NCBI RefSeq assembly: GCF_019209865.1
Contig: NZ_JAHUTT010000033.1
Location: forward strand, 1-42,123
Reading direction: 5' to 3'
Origin: Shewanella sp. NIFS-20-20
GTDB lineage: Bacteria > Pseudomonadota > Gammaproteobacteria > Enterobacterales > Shewanellaceae
DNA length: 42,123 bases
Shown here piece after piece: positions 27,844 through 35,697 of this stretch. A program made the position numbers and the translations under genes. Numbering within the stretch: the stretch's first letter is position 1; each line of letters opens with the position of its first letter. Under the pieces are notes generated by a model. That model made no database searches. It was not told the DNA's origin and saw only the letters and a list, made by a program, of their open reading frames with translations.

Positions 27844-27904
27844 TTATTCCAATTAGCTTAGTTATTCCAATTAGCTTAGTTATCGCAATTCGCTTAGCTA
27901 TCGC
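27844..27904 (-). repeat. 18-bp tandem repeat in the yheT leader
   Basis: TTATTCCAATTAGCTTAG occurs twice in a row (27844-27861, 27862-27879), a diverged third copy TTATCGCAATTCGCTTAG follows (27880-27897), and part of a fourth at 27898-27904. On the yheT strand each good unit reads CTAAGCTAATTGGAATAA, which contains the GGAA that is the likely ribosome site in the copy next to the ATG. The rest of the 27842-28319 gap holds no gene I can support; a 12-bp perfect palindrome AAACATATGTTT lies at 28175-28186 in its AT-rich second half. Confidence 0.9.
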
Positions 27905-28319
27905 AACATTACCGGCCGGGGGCGGTTCAGTGCAAGGCCGGCCTGGTTGTGGCGAAGAGAGCTGCTTGCGTCATATTGAGACTCGTCGTTAATCTCGGTA
28001 GGACCCTCGGCCGTGTTAATCCCAATGATTAGGCTTTATCCCACTGAATGCTGCACTACTATGCCTTCATTTTTTTGGCTTGTCTAAAGCGGGCTGAGCC
28101 TTGGTGAACGGATCAGTGGTCGATGCCAAGATGGCTTGGTTGTGAATAAGTGTTGAGCCACTTGTTTAAAATTAAAACATATGTTTAATTGTGGGTTAAC
28201 ATTCTGGGGCGTTTAGGGATGTGCTTCATTATCACAACCTGATAATTCGCACAGAGGAGAGTCATCGCGACCTCGGCCGACTTAAGTACCCGCGTGAAGT
28301 TTGCATGAAAGGAGCTAGG

Positions 28320-28838
28320 ATGCAACGTCGAACTTTTATTACCGGAGTCGCGCTCGCCACGGTTGCCACCGGCATTGGCGTCAGTAGTTATTTGGCGTCT
28401 CCGGATATGCCTAACGATGGTCGGCAATACGATGTGGTATGGCAAACCTTTATGCCCATGGTGCTCGAGGGGGCCTTACCTAAGATGCCAGAACCGCGTG
28501 ATCAAGCCATTAATCGTACACTGGCCGCCATACATGGCACGATTGCCGTGCTGCCAGCGTCGCAACAGGCTGAATTAGACCAGCTGCTGTGGGCGCTCAA
28601 TAATCGCTTAAGTTTGTTATTGTTGACGGGCTCAATTACCCCTCTCATGATGCGCACTCCTAGCGAACTGCTGGATGTGTTTGAGTCTTGGCGCCAAGGT
28701 ACTATGGATATTCAGATGCTGGCCTACTTAGGGCTCAAGGAAGTGATCTTCAGTAGTTATTATGCCTTGCCCGAGCATTGGTCTGCTTTGGGCTATCAAA
28801 AACCTCAGTGGTTTGTTAACCCGCTCAAGGAGTCGTAA
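28320..28838 (+). CDS. Tat-exported small subunit partner of GMC oxidoreductase
   Basis: 172 residues beginning MQRRTFITGVALATVATGIG, a twin-arginine signal (RRTFITG plus a hydrophobic stretch). The mature part resembles the small subunits (gluconate 2-dehydrogenase subunit 3 type) found with GMC dehydrogenases: VVWQTFMPMVLEGALP and a long helical body. AAAGGAG (28308-28314) gives the start; an ATG at 28305 is possible. It ends on the base before the GMC gene starts, so the two are coupled. Because the partner lacks its own signal, this protein may carry it across the membrane folded. Confidence 0.72.
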   Translation: MQRRTFITGVALATVATGIGVSSYLASPDMPNDGRQYDVVWQTFMPMVLEGALPKMPEPRDQAINRTLAAIHGTIAVLPASQQAELDQLLWALNNRLSLLLLTGSITPLMMRTPSELLDVFESWRQGTMDIQMLAYLGLKEVIFSSYYALPEHWSALGYQKPQWFVNPLKES

Positions 28839-30425
28839 ATGAGCATAGTCGATCCCATTCAGGCGGGGTTAGCCGCGGGCTGGTCGCATACCGATGGTAG
28901 CCAATTAACCGATAATATCCGCCTTGAAGCCGATGTCATTATCATTGGCTCTGGTGCCGGTGGCGGCACCGCCGCTGAAATTTTAGCAAAACGCGGTTTG
29001 TCAGTGATAGTGGTGGAAGGCGGGCCGTTAAAGTCGTCGCAAGATTTTGATATGGAAGAGCGCTTGGCGTATCCCAATCTCTATCAGCAAGCCGCGGCGA
29101 TGAAGACCAAGGATAAAGCGATTGGTATTTTTCAAGGGCGCAGTGTCGGTGGCTCTACCACAGTGAATTGGACCACGTCCATTCGTACCCCGAATGAAAC
29201 CTTGGCCTACTGGCAAGCGGATAAGGGGGTTGATTTGAGCGCCGAGACGTTGCAGCCTTGGTTCGAGCAAATGGAGCAGCGGCTGAATATTAGTCAGTGG
29301 CCGGTGCCCCCCAACCCCAACAATGCCGTGCTGCAGCGAGGGTGCGAGCAATTAGGTTGGCAATACACCCATATTAAACGCAATGTCCTTGGCTGTTGGA
29401 ACAGTGGCTATTGCGGTATGGGTTGCCCTGTCAATGCGAAACAGTCGATGTTAGTGACCACTATCCCGGCCGCGCTGGATTTAGGTGCGAGCCTATTGAG
29501 TCGGGTAAAAGCAGTAGAGTTGGTGTTTACTAACGACAAGGTCACTGCCATTAAGGCGCAGGCGCTAAACCAACAGCTTAACCCTACGGGGGTCGAGGTG
29601 GAGCTGATTGGGCGCCACTTTATTTTGAGCGCCGGCTCAATTCACACCCCGCACCTGCTGATGCGCTCTAAGGTACCCGATCCTTATGAGCTGCTAGGCA
29701 AGCGAATATTCTTGCATCCGACCTTGCTCAGTGGCGCCGTGTTTGATGAAAATATTAAGGCCCACAGTGGCGCGCCCCAATCGATATACTCGGATGAGTT
29801 TGTCTGGCGTGATGGTGCGGCTGGTGAACTTGGCTACAAGCTTGAAGTCCCGCCAGTACACCCGGTATTGATCTCATCAAAAACCATCGGCTATGGCCGC
29901 AGTCATGCACAATTAATGTCAAAGTTTAACCAATTACAGGTCACGATAGCCTTAGTGCGCGACGGGTTTAACGCGCAAAGCTCGGGGGGCGAGTTACAGT
30001 TAACCGATGATGGATTCGCCTTGGATTACCCACTGACCCCAGCATTTTGGCGGGCGGCGCGCCAAGCTTTTTTAAGCATGGCAGAGCTGCAGTTTGCTGC
30101 GGGAGCAAAGCAGGTATTACCTATCAATGATGGCATGGATTATTTAACGTCTTGGTCGCAGGCTAAGCAAAGCATCAATGACATGCCGCTGGCGCCGCTG
30201 CGCACTGTGGTGGCCTCAGCTCACGTGATGGGGGGTTGTGCTTTCGGCGAAGATCCCCGCATGGCCATGGTTAACTCCTATGGTCGCAGTCATTATTTCG
30301 AAAACTTATCTGTGATGGATGGCTCGGTCTTTCCCACCAGTCTTGGGGCTAACCCGCAATTGAGCATTTATGGTATTACCGCCAGAAATGCTAACCATTT
30401 AGCCGATGAGTTAGTCCCTGCGTAA
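28839..30425 (+). CDS. GMC-family FAD oxidoreductase
   Basis: 528-residue flavoprotein. The FAD Rossmann motif is IIIGSGAGGGTAAEILA, with VVEGG at the end of strand 2, near residues 34-62, and GRSVGGSTTVNW is the GMC signature. A cysteine-rich GCWNSGYCGMGCP lies at about 187-199. The C-terminal active-site block has H461 in SAHVMGGCAF and N505 in LGANPQLSIYGI. Such enzymes oxidise alcohols, sugars or sterols; the substrate here is unknown. No signal peptide is seen, which suggests co-export with the Tat protein upstream. No cytochrome subunit gene follows. Confidence 0.88.
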   Translation: MSIVDPIQAGLAAGWSHTDGSQLTDNIRLEADVIIIGSGAGGGTAAEILAKRGLSVIVVEGGPLKSSQDFDMEERLAYPNLYQQAAAMKTKDKAIGIFQGRSVGGSTTVNWTTSIRTPNETLAYWQADKGVDLSAETLQPWFEQMEQRLNISQWPVPPNPNNAVLQRGCEQLGWQYTHIKRNVLGCWNSGYCGMGCPVNAKQSMLVTTIPAALDLGASLLSRVKAVELVFTNDKVTAIKAQALNQQLNPTGVEVELIGRHFILSAGSIHTPHLLMRSKVPDPYELLGKRIFLHPTLLSGAVFDENIKAHSGAPQSIYSDEFVWRDGAAGELGYKLEVPPVHPVLISSKTIGYGRSHAQLMSKFNQLQVTIALVRDGFNAQSSGGELQLTDDGFALDYPLTPAFWRAARQAFLSMAELQFAAGAKQVLPINDGMDYLTSWSQAKQSINDMPLAPLRTVVASAHVMGGCAFGEDPRMAMVNSYGRSHYFENLSVMDGSVFPTSLGANPQLSIYGITARNANHLADELVPA

Positions 30426-30524
30426 TCATTGCCGCCTTGGCTAACGGGATTTAGCATCAGTTACGCGCTGTGTTAAAGCCCGTTACCCCATAGAGGCGAG
30501 GCTGCCGATGATAATCGCTGGGGG

Positions 30525-30710
30525 CTAAAGCCAAATATCGATGGTTGGCAGGCGTCGATTGGCTTGCTGGCGGCGCTCGTAAAACGCCCGTAAGCGCACT
30601 GGCGCAAAGCGGCGATCTTCAAGGTATCGCTGATCTTGAATATAGGTATTACCGATTAATATCGTGTTGTGTATTCTCCGTCCTTGGCGATAGGGGGTTA
30701 TTCTGGCCAC
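30525..30710 (-). CDS. Possible small basic protein, 61 residues
   Basis: GTG start at 30710, 17 bases after the isochorismatase-like stop, preceded by AGGAA at about 7 bases. The product is strikingly Arg-rich (RQGRRIHNTILI..., LEDRRFAPVRLRAFYERRQQ) and may bind nucleic acid or be a chance reading frame. I do not recognise it. The rest of the 30426-30727 gap shows nothing further. Confidence 0.4.
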   Translation of the reverse strand: MARITPYRQGRRIHNTILIGNTYIQDQRYLEDRRFAPVRLRAFYERRQQANRRLPTIDIWL

Positions 30711-30727
30711 AGTAAGTTTCCTGACGG

Positions 30728-31327
30728 TTAATGGTCTCTTTGTTGGCTGATGATCGCGTCGACTTGAATCAACTTAGCTATACGACCGAGTGACGGCAAG
30801 TTTTGTTGCTGTTCCTGATCATTTGCCGAGATGCAGCCATCGCTGACCACATGCACTTTAAAATCGCGATCATGGGCTTCTCGACTCGTAGTTTGAATGG
30901 TCATTTGGGTCGACACACCCGCTAAATAGAGGTCACTGACGCCTGCGACTCGCAGTAATAACTCTAAATTGGTTTGATAAAAAGCGCTGACTCTGTGTTT
31001 GCAAATTATGGATTCGCCAAGCACTGGCGCGACTTTGGGATGAAACTCGCAGCCCCAGCTTGAGAGCTTTAAGGCACCATGAGTGGCTGCATTGGCAAAC
31101 AGCGGCGAGTGGCCACTGACTTCATGATAATCATCACTAAAGCCAACGCGAACATGAATGATGGTCCACTGATGTTCACGGGCAAAATGCAGTAAATTAG
31201 CCACTTTATTGAGGGTTTGGTGTTGTTGTTCGAATTGGCAAAACGCCGCTGACATTTTGCCATTAGGATCGACCATTTCATTGATTAAATCGATAACAAC
31301 TAGCCCAGGATGGCGAGAGTTCGACAT
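30728..31327 (-). CDS. Isochorismatase-fold hydrolase lacking the catalytic Cys
   Basis: 199-residue cysteine-hydrolase-superfamily protein. D13 in VVIDLINEM and K110 in IICKHRVSAF match two members of the Asp-Lys-Cys triad. The third, normally the Cys in GVxTxxCVxxT, is T143 in LAGVSTQMTIQTT. True isochorismatases such as PhzD also lack a nucleophilic Cys and use Asp/Lys, so an ether hydrolysis rather than amidase chemistry is possible. ATG 31327 follows GGAG at 8 bases; a reading from 31378 is longer but unsupported. It may be followed by the small basic ORF in the same transcript. Confidence 0.85.
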   Translation of the reverse strand: MSNSRHPGLVVIDLINEMVDPNGKMSAAFCQFEQQHQTLNKVANLLHFAREHQWTIIHVRVGFSDDYHEVSGHSPLFANAATHGALKLSSWGCEFHPKVAPVLGESIICKHRVSAFYQTNLELLLRVAGVSDLYLAGVSTQMTIQTTSREAHDRDFKVHVVSDGCISANDQEQQQNLPSLGRIAKLIQVDAIISQQRDH

Positions 31328-31412
31328 TGGCCTGCTCCAACAAAAAGGATGCATAAAGCTTAGTCGAGATCCCGCCAATAGGTATGGTGGCTCGGTCTAA
31401 GTTAATTTGGCG

Positions 31413-31610
31413 TTAATCGGGCTTAAATACGCCAATCATGTTGCCATTGGCTTGCTGGGTAACTTGAGGGTCGGTTTGTTGCTCTTGATAATCACATTCG
31501 GTGCATTCGACGGTTTCGATGCCATTTTGCTTGTATAACAAAATGCTATCTTGCGCTTGACACTTTGGGCACCGGGCTCCAGCAACAAAGCGTTTTTTTA
31601 TTTTTGTCAT
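31413..31610 (-). CDS. yheV: YheV family zinc-ribbon protein
   Basis: 65 residues with MTKIKKRFVAGARCPKCQAQ at the start and two CxxC pairs (C14/C17 and C36/C39), a zinc ribbon. Length and start match YheV, whose gene neighbours yheS in enterobacteria. It is divergent from yheS with 124 bases between. Function is unknown. Confidence 0.9.
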   Translation of the reverse strand: MTKIKKRFVAGARCPKCQAQDSILLYKQNGIETVECTECDYQEQQTDPQVTQQANGNMIGVFKPD

Positions 31611-31734
31611 GTATTATCCCTAATTAGCTTATTTGCTGGAGCCATTGTGCGAGCACAAGCCAACATAGTCAATTTAACTCACTTGCGGTAAACTCTGCCT
31701 CCACTTAAGTCGTCAAAGCGGTTGACCCAGTTAC

Positions 31735-33636
31735 ATGATCACAGTATCTCAAGCACAACTTATTCGAGGCAGTAAAGTGTTGCTCGATGAGGCTAACCTC
31801 ACCATCTATCCTGGCCATAAAATTGGATTAGTCGGCGCTAATGGCACTGGCAAAACCTCATTGTTGGCATTGCTGAGTGGCAAAATTAGCCTAGATAAAG
31901 GCGAGGTGCGGGTGCCGCAACAGTGGGCGATGGCGCAAGTGGCCCAAGAAACCCCCGCCTTAGATATCCCCGCCCTTGAATACGTGCTCGATGGTGATGG
32001 AGAATTTCGCGAATTAGAGGCGCAATTAGCCGCTGCAGAAGCGGCCAACCAGGGCACACGGATCGCCGAACTTCATGGCAAGATTGATGCCATTGGTGGT
32101 TATAGCATTCGTGCTCGTGCTGGCAGTTTGTTGGCGGGCTTGGGCTTTAAAGAATCTGAACAGGCGCAACCGGTGAAATCATTTTCCGGTGGCTGGCGGA
32201 TGCGTTTGAACTTGGCGCAAGCCTTATTATGCCGCTCGGACTTATTGCTGCTGGACGAACCCACCAACCACTTGGACTTAGATACCATGTATTGGTTGGA
32301 AAATTGGATTAAGGCCTACCAAGGTACCTTAGTCTTAATTAGCCATGACCGTGATTTTATTGATGAAATTGTCGATGAAATTGTTCATGTTGAGCACCAG
32401 AAACTCAATTTCTACAAGGGTAACTACACGGCGTTTGAGCGTATTCGGGCCGAGCGAATGGCGCAACAACAAGTGGCCTTTGAGCGTCAACAAAAAGAGC
32501 GTGCGCATATGCAGTCGTTTGTTGACCGCTTCCGGTATAAAGCCAGTAAAGCCAAGCAGGCGCAAAGTCGTTTAAAAGCCTTGGAGCGGATGGCTGAGCT
32601 GCTGCCATCCAAAGCTGACAGCCCATTTTATATGAGCTTTCGTGAGCCTGATGCGCTGCCAAACCCGTTAGTGGTGATGGAGCAGGTCAGCATCGGTTAT
32701 GGCGACACCCCAATTTTAAGCAAGGTGCATTTAAATTTAGTCCCGGGTTCGCGCATTGGCTTACTTGGCCGCAATGGTGCCGGTAAGTCGACACTGATTA
32801 AATTATTGTCAGAACAATTGCCGCCAATGAGTGGCCTGTATGAGCCTAACCCAGGGCTTAAAATTGGATATTTTGCCCAGCATCAAATCGAGTTTTTATC
32901 GTTAGACGACTCGCCTTTGCAGCATTTAGTTCGCTTAGCCCCATTAGCTCGAGAGCAAGAGTTACGGGATTTTCTCGGTGGTTTCGGCTTCTTTGGCGAT
33001 ATGGCTCTCGCCCCGGTTCGTCCTTTTTCTGGGGGTGAAAAAGCGCGCTTAGTATTGGCCTTATTGGTGTGGCAGCGACCTAATTTATTGTTACTCGATG
33101 AGCCAACCAACCACTTAGATTTAGAAATGCGCCATGCCTTAACCATGGCTTTGCAAGATTTTAGTGGCGCCATGGTAGTGGTATCGCATGACCGTCATTT
33201 ATTGCGATTAACCTGCAGTGATTATTACTTAGTCGACAATGGCCAAGTGGGCGTGTTTGATGGCGATTTAGAGGATTATCATCAGTGGCTGTTAGATGCC
33301 AATAAACCGGTAATCGAGACCGAGGTCGTCGGCGATAAGGCTTTGGTTGATAAAAAGCAACAAAAGCGCTTAGAGGCTGAACTAAGGCAAAAGTTGTCGC
33401 CTTACAAGAAACAGCAAGCCAAGCTTGAGCAGTCACAAACTAAGATGCAACAGCGTTTGGCTGAAATAGAGGCACTTCTGACCGATCTCAGCTTATATGA
33501 AGAAGGCAATAAGGGGCGGTTGACGCAAGTGCTTAACGAGCGTAATCAATTAACCCAAGACCTTGATGAAAGTGAGATGGAATGGTTAGAGTTACAAGAA
33601 AGTATCGATGAGCTCGAGCAAGCCAGCGTGCTCTGA
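31735..33636 (+). CDS. yheS: ABC-F ATPase YheS
   Basis: 633-residue soluble ABC-F protein with two ATPase domains and no membrane segments, a family that acts on ribosomes. Domain 1: Walker A GANGTGKTS, signature SFSGGWRMRL, Walker B LLLLDEPTNHLDLDT, then the linker FERIRAERMAQQQVAFERQQ typical of ABC-F. Domain 2: GRNGAGKST, PFSGGEKARL, LLLLDEPTNHLDLEM. A C-terminal coiled coil (about 535-633, Lys/Gln/Glu-rich) follows. The next gene starts just after the stop. Confidence 0.95.
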   Translation: MITVSQAQLIRGSKVLLDEANLTIYPGHKIGLVGANGTGKTSLLALLSGKISLDKGEVRVPQQWAMAQVAQETPALDIPALEYVLDGDGEFRELEAQLAAAEAANQGTRIAELHGKIDAIGGYSIRARAGSLLAGLGFKESEQAQPVKSFSGGWRMRLNLAQALLCRSDLLLLDEPTNHLDLDTMYWLENWIKAYQGTLVLISHDRDFIDEIVDEIVHVEHQKLNFYKGNYTAFERIRAERMAQQQVAFERQQKERAHMQSFVDRFRYKASKAKQAQSRLKALERMAELLPSKADSPFYMSFREPDALPNPLVVMEQVSIGYGDTPILSKVHLNLVPGSRIGLLGRNGAGKSTLIKLLSEQLPPMSGLYEPNPGLKIGYFAQHQIEFLSLDDSPLQHLVRLAPLAREQELRDFLGGFGFFGDMALAPVRPFSGGEKARLVLALLVWQRPNLLLLDEPTNHLDLEMRHALTMALQDFSGAMVVVSHDRHLLRLTCSDYYLVDNGQVGVFDGDLEDYHQWLLDANKPVIETEVVGDKALVDKKQQKRLEAELRQKLSPYKKQQAKLEQSQTKMQQRLAEIEALLTDLSLYEEGNKGRLTQVLNERNQLTQDLDESEMEWLELQESIDELEQASVL

Positions 33637-33658
33637 AGTAGATCACAGGATGATAGCT

Positions 33659-34105
33659 ATGCATTCGACCAAGTTTAACCAAACGTTATGGCAACGGTGC
33701 GACACACTCTATGAAAAATTGCAGCCGCTGTGCCTTGAGTTGCAAGATCAGCACGGGGTGTGCGTTAACTTGTTGCTGTTGGCCTATTACCTCGATGAGC
33801 GGGCGATGGGGTTTAATTTGCAGCAATGGCAGCAATTGCATCAGCAGGTAAGCCAATGGGAAGAGAAGCTATTATTGCCTTATCGTCGCTTGCGTCGCTT
33901 GGGCAAGTCCCACCTGAGTGAAGATGAATACCAACAAATGTTGGGATTGGAGTTACGTTTAGAACGTCAATCTCAGCGGCGAATTTTGTCACAGATTAAC
34001 GAGATGAATGAGCTCAATGTGGGCGGAAACCTCGGCTTGTATTTGAGTCTTTTTAACCTGAATCAGAGCCAGTTTAGTCAGCTTAACATCACGGTTGCCG
34101 CCTAA
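33659..34105 (+). CDS. TIGR02444 family protein
   Basis: 148-residue alpha-helical protein. LWQRCDTLYEKLQPLCLELQ, then GVCVNLLLLAYYLDERAMGF and LLPYRRLRRL match the TIGR02444 family of proteobacterial proteins with unknown function. AGGA at 33647-33650 favours ATG 33659 over ATG 33650. It is 22 bases after yheS and probably in the same transcript, followed by a hairpin. Confidence 0.78.
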   Translation: MHSTKFNQTLWQRCDTLYEKLQPLCLELQDQHGVCVNLLLLAYYLDERAMGFNLQQWQQLHQQVSQWEEKLLLPYRRLRRLGKSHLSEDEYQQMLGLELRLERQSQRRILSQINEMNELNVGGNLGLYLSLFNLNQSQFSQLNITVAA

Positions 34106-34109
34106 TATT

Positions 34110-34134
34110 ATCGCCCCTTCACTGAAGGGGCGAT
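34110..34134. terminator. Hairpin between convergent genes
   Basis: ATCGCCCCTTC pairs perfectly with GAAGGGGCGAT across a 3-base loop. It sits 4 bases after the TIGR02444 stop and 37 bases from the stop of the minus-strand ATP-grasp gene. T tracts are short, so it may act in both directions. Confidence 0.78.
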
Positions 34135-34171
34135 GTCTCTGGTGTGAGCACGACTAGCGCCTTGTGCGGGG

Positions 34172-35623
34172 CTAGAGTCCGCGCAATTGAATGCGTCTTA
34201 AGAACTCAGTGATCACTCGGTCATATAATAAATCCCCGAGAAATAAGTCTTCCACCTTGTTGTCTATGCTGGGGTTATCGTTAACCTCAATCACATACGC
34301 TTTGCCATCACGCTCCTTCACATCAACGCCATAAAGGCCAGAGCCAATTAAGTTAGCCGCTTTAAGTGCTGCGTCTATCACCGGCTTAGGCGCTTGTTTA
34401 ATATCGACGCAATCAAAATTACCGGATGAGACTTTTCCGCTTTGGTGGTGCTGATAAATCTGCCAATGACCGCGGCTCATAAAATAGCGACACACAAAGA
34501 TAGGTTGCCGATTGAGAATACCTACACGCCAATCAAAGTCGGTGGGGAGAAACTCTTGTGCCAAGATCAGCGCGCTTTGCTCACCAATGCGTTGGCATTG
34601 CTGGTAGAGTTCTTCTGAGGTTTTTACCTTAGTGACACCCACTGAAAATGCGCCGTCGGGGATTTTTAGCACCATAGGGAACCCTATGGTTTGTTCCGCA
34701 TGAGCGATGGAGCTTGGGGATTTAGCGCGAATGATAGCGCTGAGCGGCATGGGCACCTTGTGTTGATTGAGTAATTCAGTCAAAAACACTTTATTGGTGC
34801 ATTTCATGATGGACTCAGGGTCGTCCATGACGACGAGACCTAAATTCTCGGCCGCCTTAGCAAAGCGATAAGTAAAATTGCCGATATTGGTGGTGGCGCG
34901 GATAAATAAACCATCAAACTCACCGAGGCGCGAGATATCTTGAGGGCCGATGATTTCCATGCTCATGCCCAAGCGATTGGCCGCTTTGATAAATCGCTTG
35001 ATTGCCTGTTGATCCGAGGGCGGGAATTTTTCTTCGGAATCGACCAATACTGCCACATCGTAACGGTACTTACGGCTCTGCGATTTGCTGCGCCACACCT
35101 TATTGGAAAATTGTTCGAGAGATTCGGCAAAGAAGGTTTGCTCAGCATCATTGAGATCTTGAAAGGAAAAACTATTGAGGCGATTGAGTTGCCAGCGACC
35201 ATCGACTTTGGTGAGTCTGACATCGAGGACTGGCACCATAAATTTTTCGAATAGCTGACGGGCGACTTTTTCAAAGCCAGGCAATTGGGTTTTGCCAAAG
35301 AATATTTTAGCGATGATCTCAGTGTGAGCACTAAAGTGCTTGTCGAGTTCTTGTTGACGAAAGGTCATCAGCATCGGTTGGGTCAAATCATTGATGGTCA
35401 TCACTCGCGGCATGATCCTATGCCCGCGAGCTTCAGCCAGTAACGAACAATAATAGCCATTACTCATATATTGGTAGCTGCGACACAGGTTCAGTACCGA
35501 CGTCGCCTTGTGTTGTAAGCTCGCGCCCGATTCTAAGTATTGTTCAACGGTCATCACTTGATCAGAGTGAAAATAATCCTGCCATTGCCTGTCATCGTCA
35601 ATAACCACAATAATATTTGCCAT
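34172..35623 (-). CDS. RimK-type ATP-grasp ligase with RLAN N-terminal domain
   Basis: 483 residues. The first ~200 form the RLAN (RimK-like ATP-grasp N-terminal) region, with NLCRSYQYMSNGYYCSLLAE and RVMTINDLTQP. The rest is a RimK/GshB ATP-grasp: IIGPQDISRLGEFDGLFIR, then MKCTNKVFLTELL, FPMVLKIPDGAFSVGV, ILAQEFLPTDFDWRVGI, and the metal-binding YGVDVKERDG/YVIEVNDNPSID. Such enzymes form peptide-like bonds, for example adding amino acids to a protein tail or small molecule. ATG 35623 has AGGAGGG upstream. The divergent neighbour fuses an acetyltransferase to a C39-like peptidase, which points to a joint peptide-modifying role. Confidence 0.85.
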   Translation of the reverse strand: MANIIVVIDDDRQWQDYFHSDQVMTVEQYLESGASLQHKATSVLNLCRSYQYMSNGYYCSLLAEARGHRIMPRVMTINDLTQPMLMTFRQQELDKHFSAHTEIIAKIFFGKTQLPGFEKVARQLFEKFMVPVLDVRLTKVDGRWQLNRLNSFSFQDLNDAEQTFFAESLEQFSNKVWRSKSQSRKYRYDVAVLVDSEEKFPPSDQQAIKRFIKAANRLGMSMEIIGPQDISRLGEFDGLFIRATTNIGNFTYRFAKAAENLGLVVMDDPESIMKCTNKVFLTELLNQHKVPMPLSAIIRAKSPSSIAHAEQTIGFPMVLKIPDGAFSVGVTKVKTSEELYQQCQRIGEQSALILAQEFLPTDFDWRVGILNRQPIFVCRYFMSRGHWQIYQHHQSGKVSSGNFDCVDIKQAPKPVIDAALKAANLIGSGLYGVDVKERDGKAYVIEVNDNPSIDNKVEDLFLGDLLYDRVITEFLRRIQLRGL

Positions 35624-35697
35624 AGTGACTGACCCTCCTGTGGTACTTTTGTCACATTTCAGATTTAATATCCCAACGCCCTCTTTGAGCATTTAAT

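Noticed and set aside
28221..28319. Longer N-terminus for the Tat protein
   Set aside because: It would bury the twin-arginine motif behind 33 residues; AAAGGAG places the start at 28320.
34940..35254. Plus-strand ORF antisense to the ATP-grasp gene
   Set aside because: It is a shadow of the ligase coding sequence, which has clear domain motifs.
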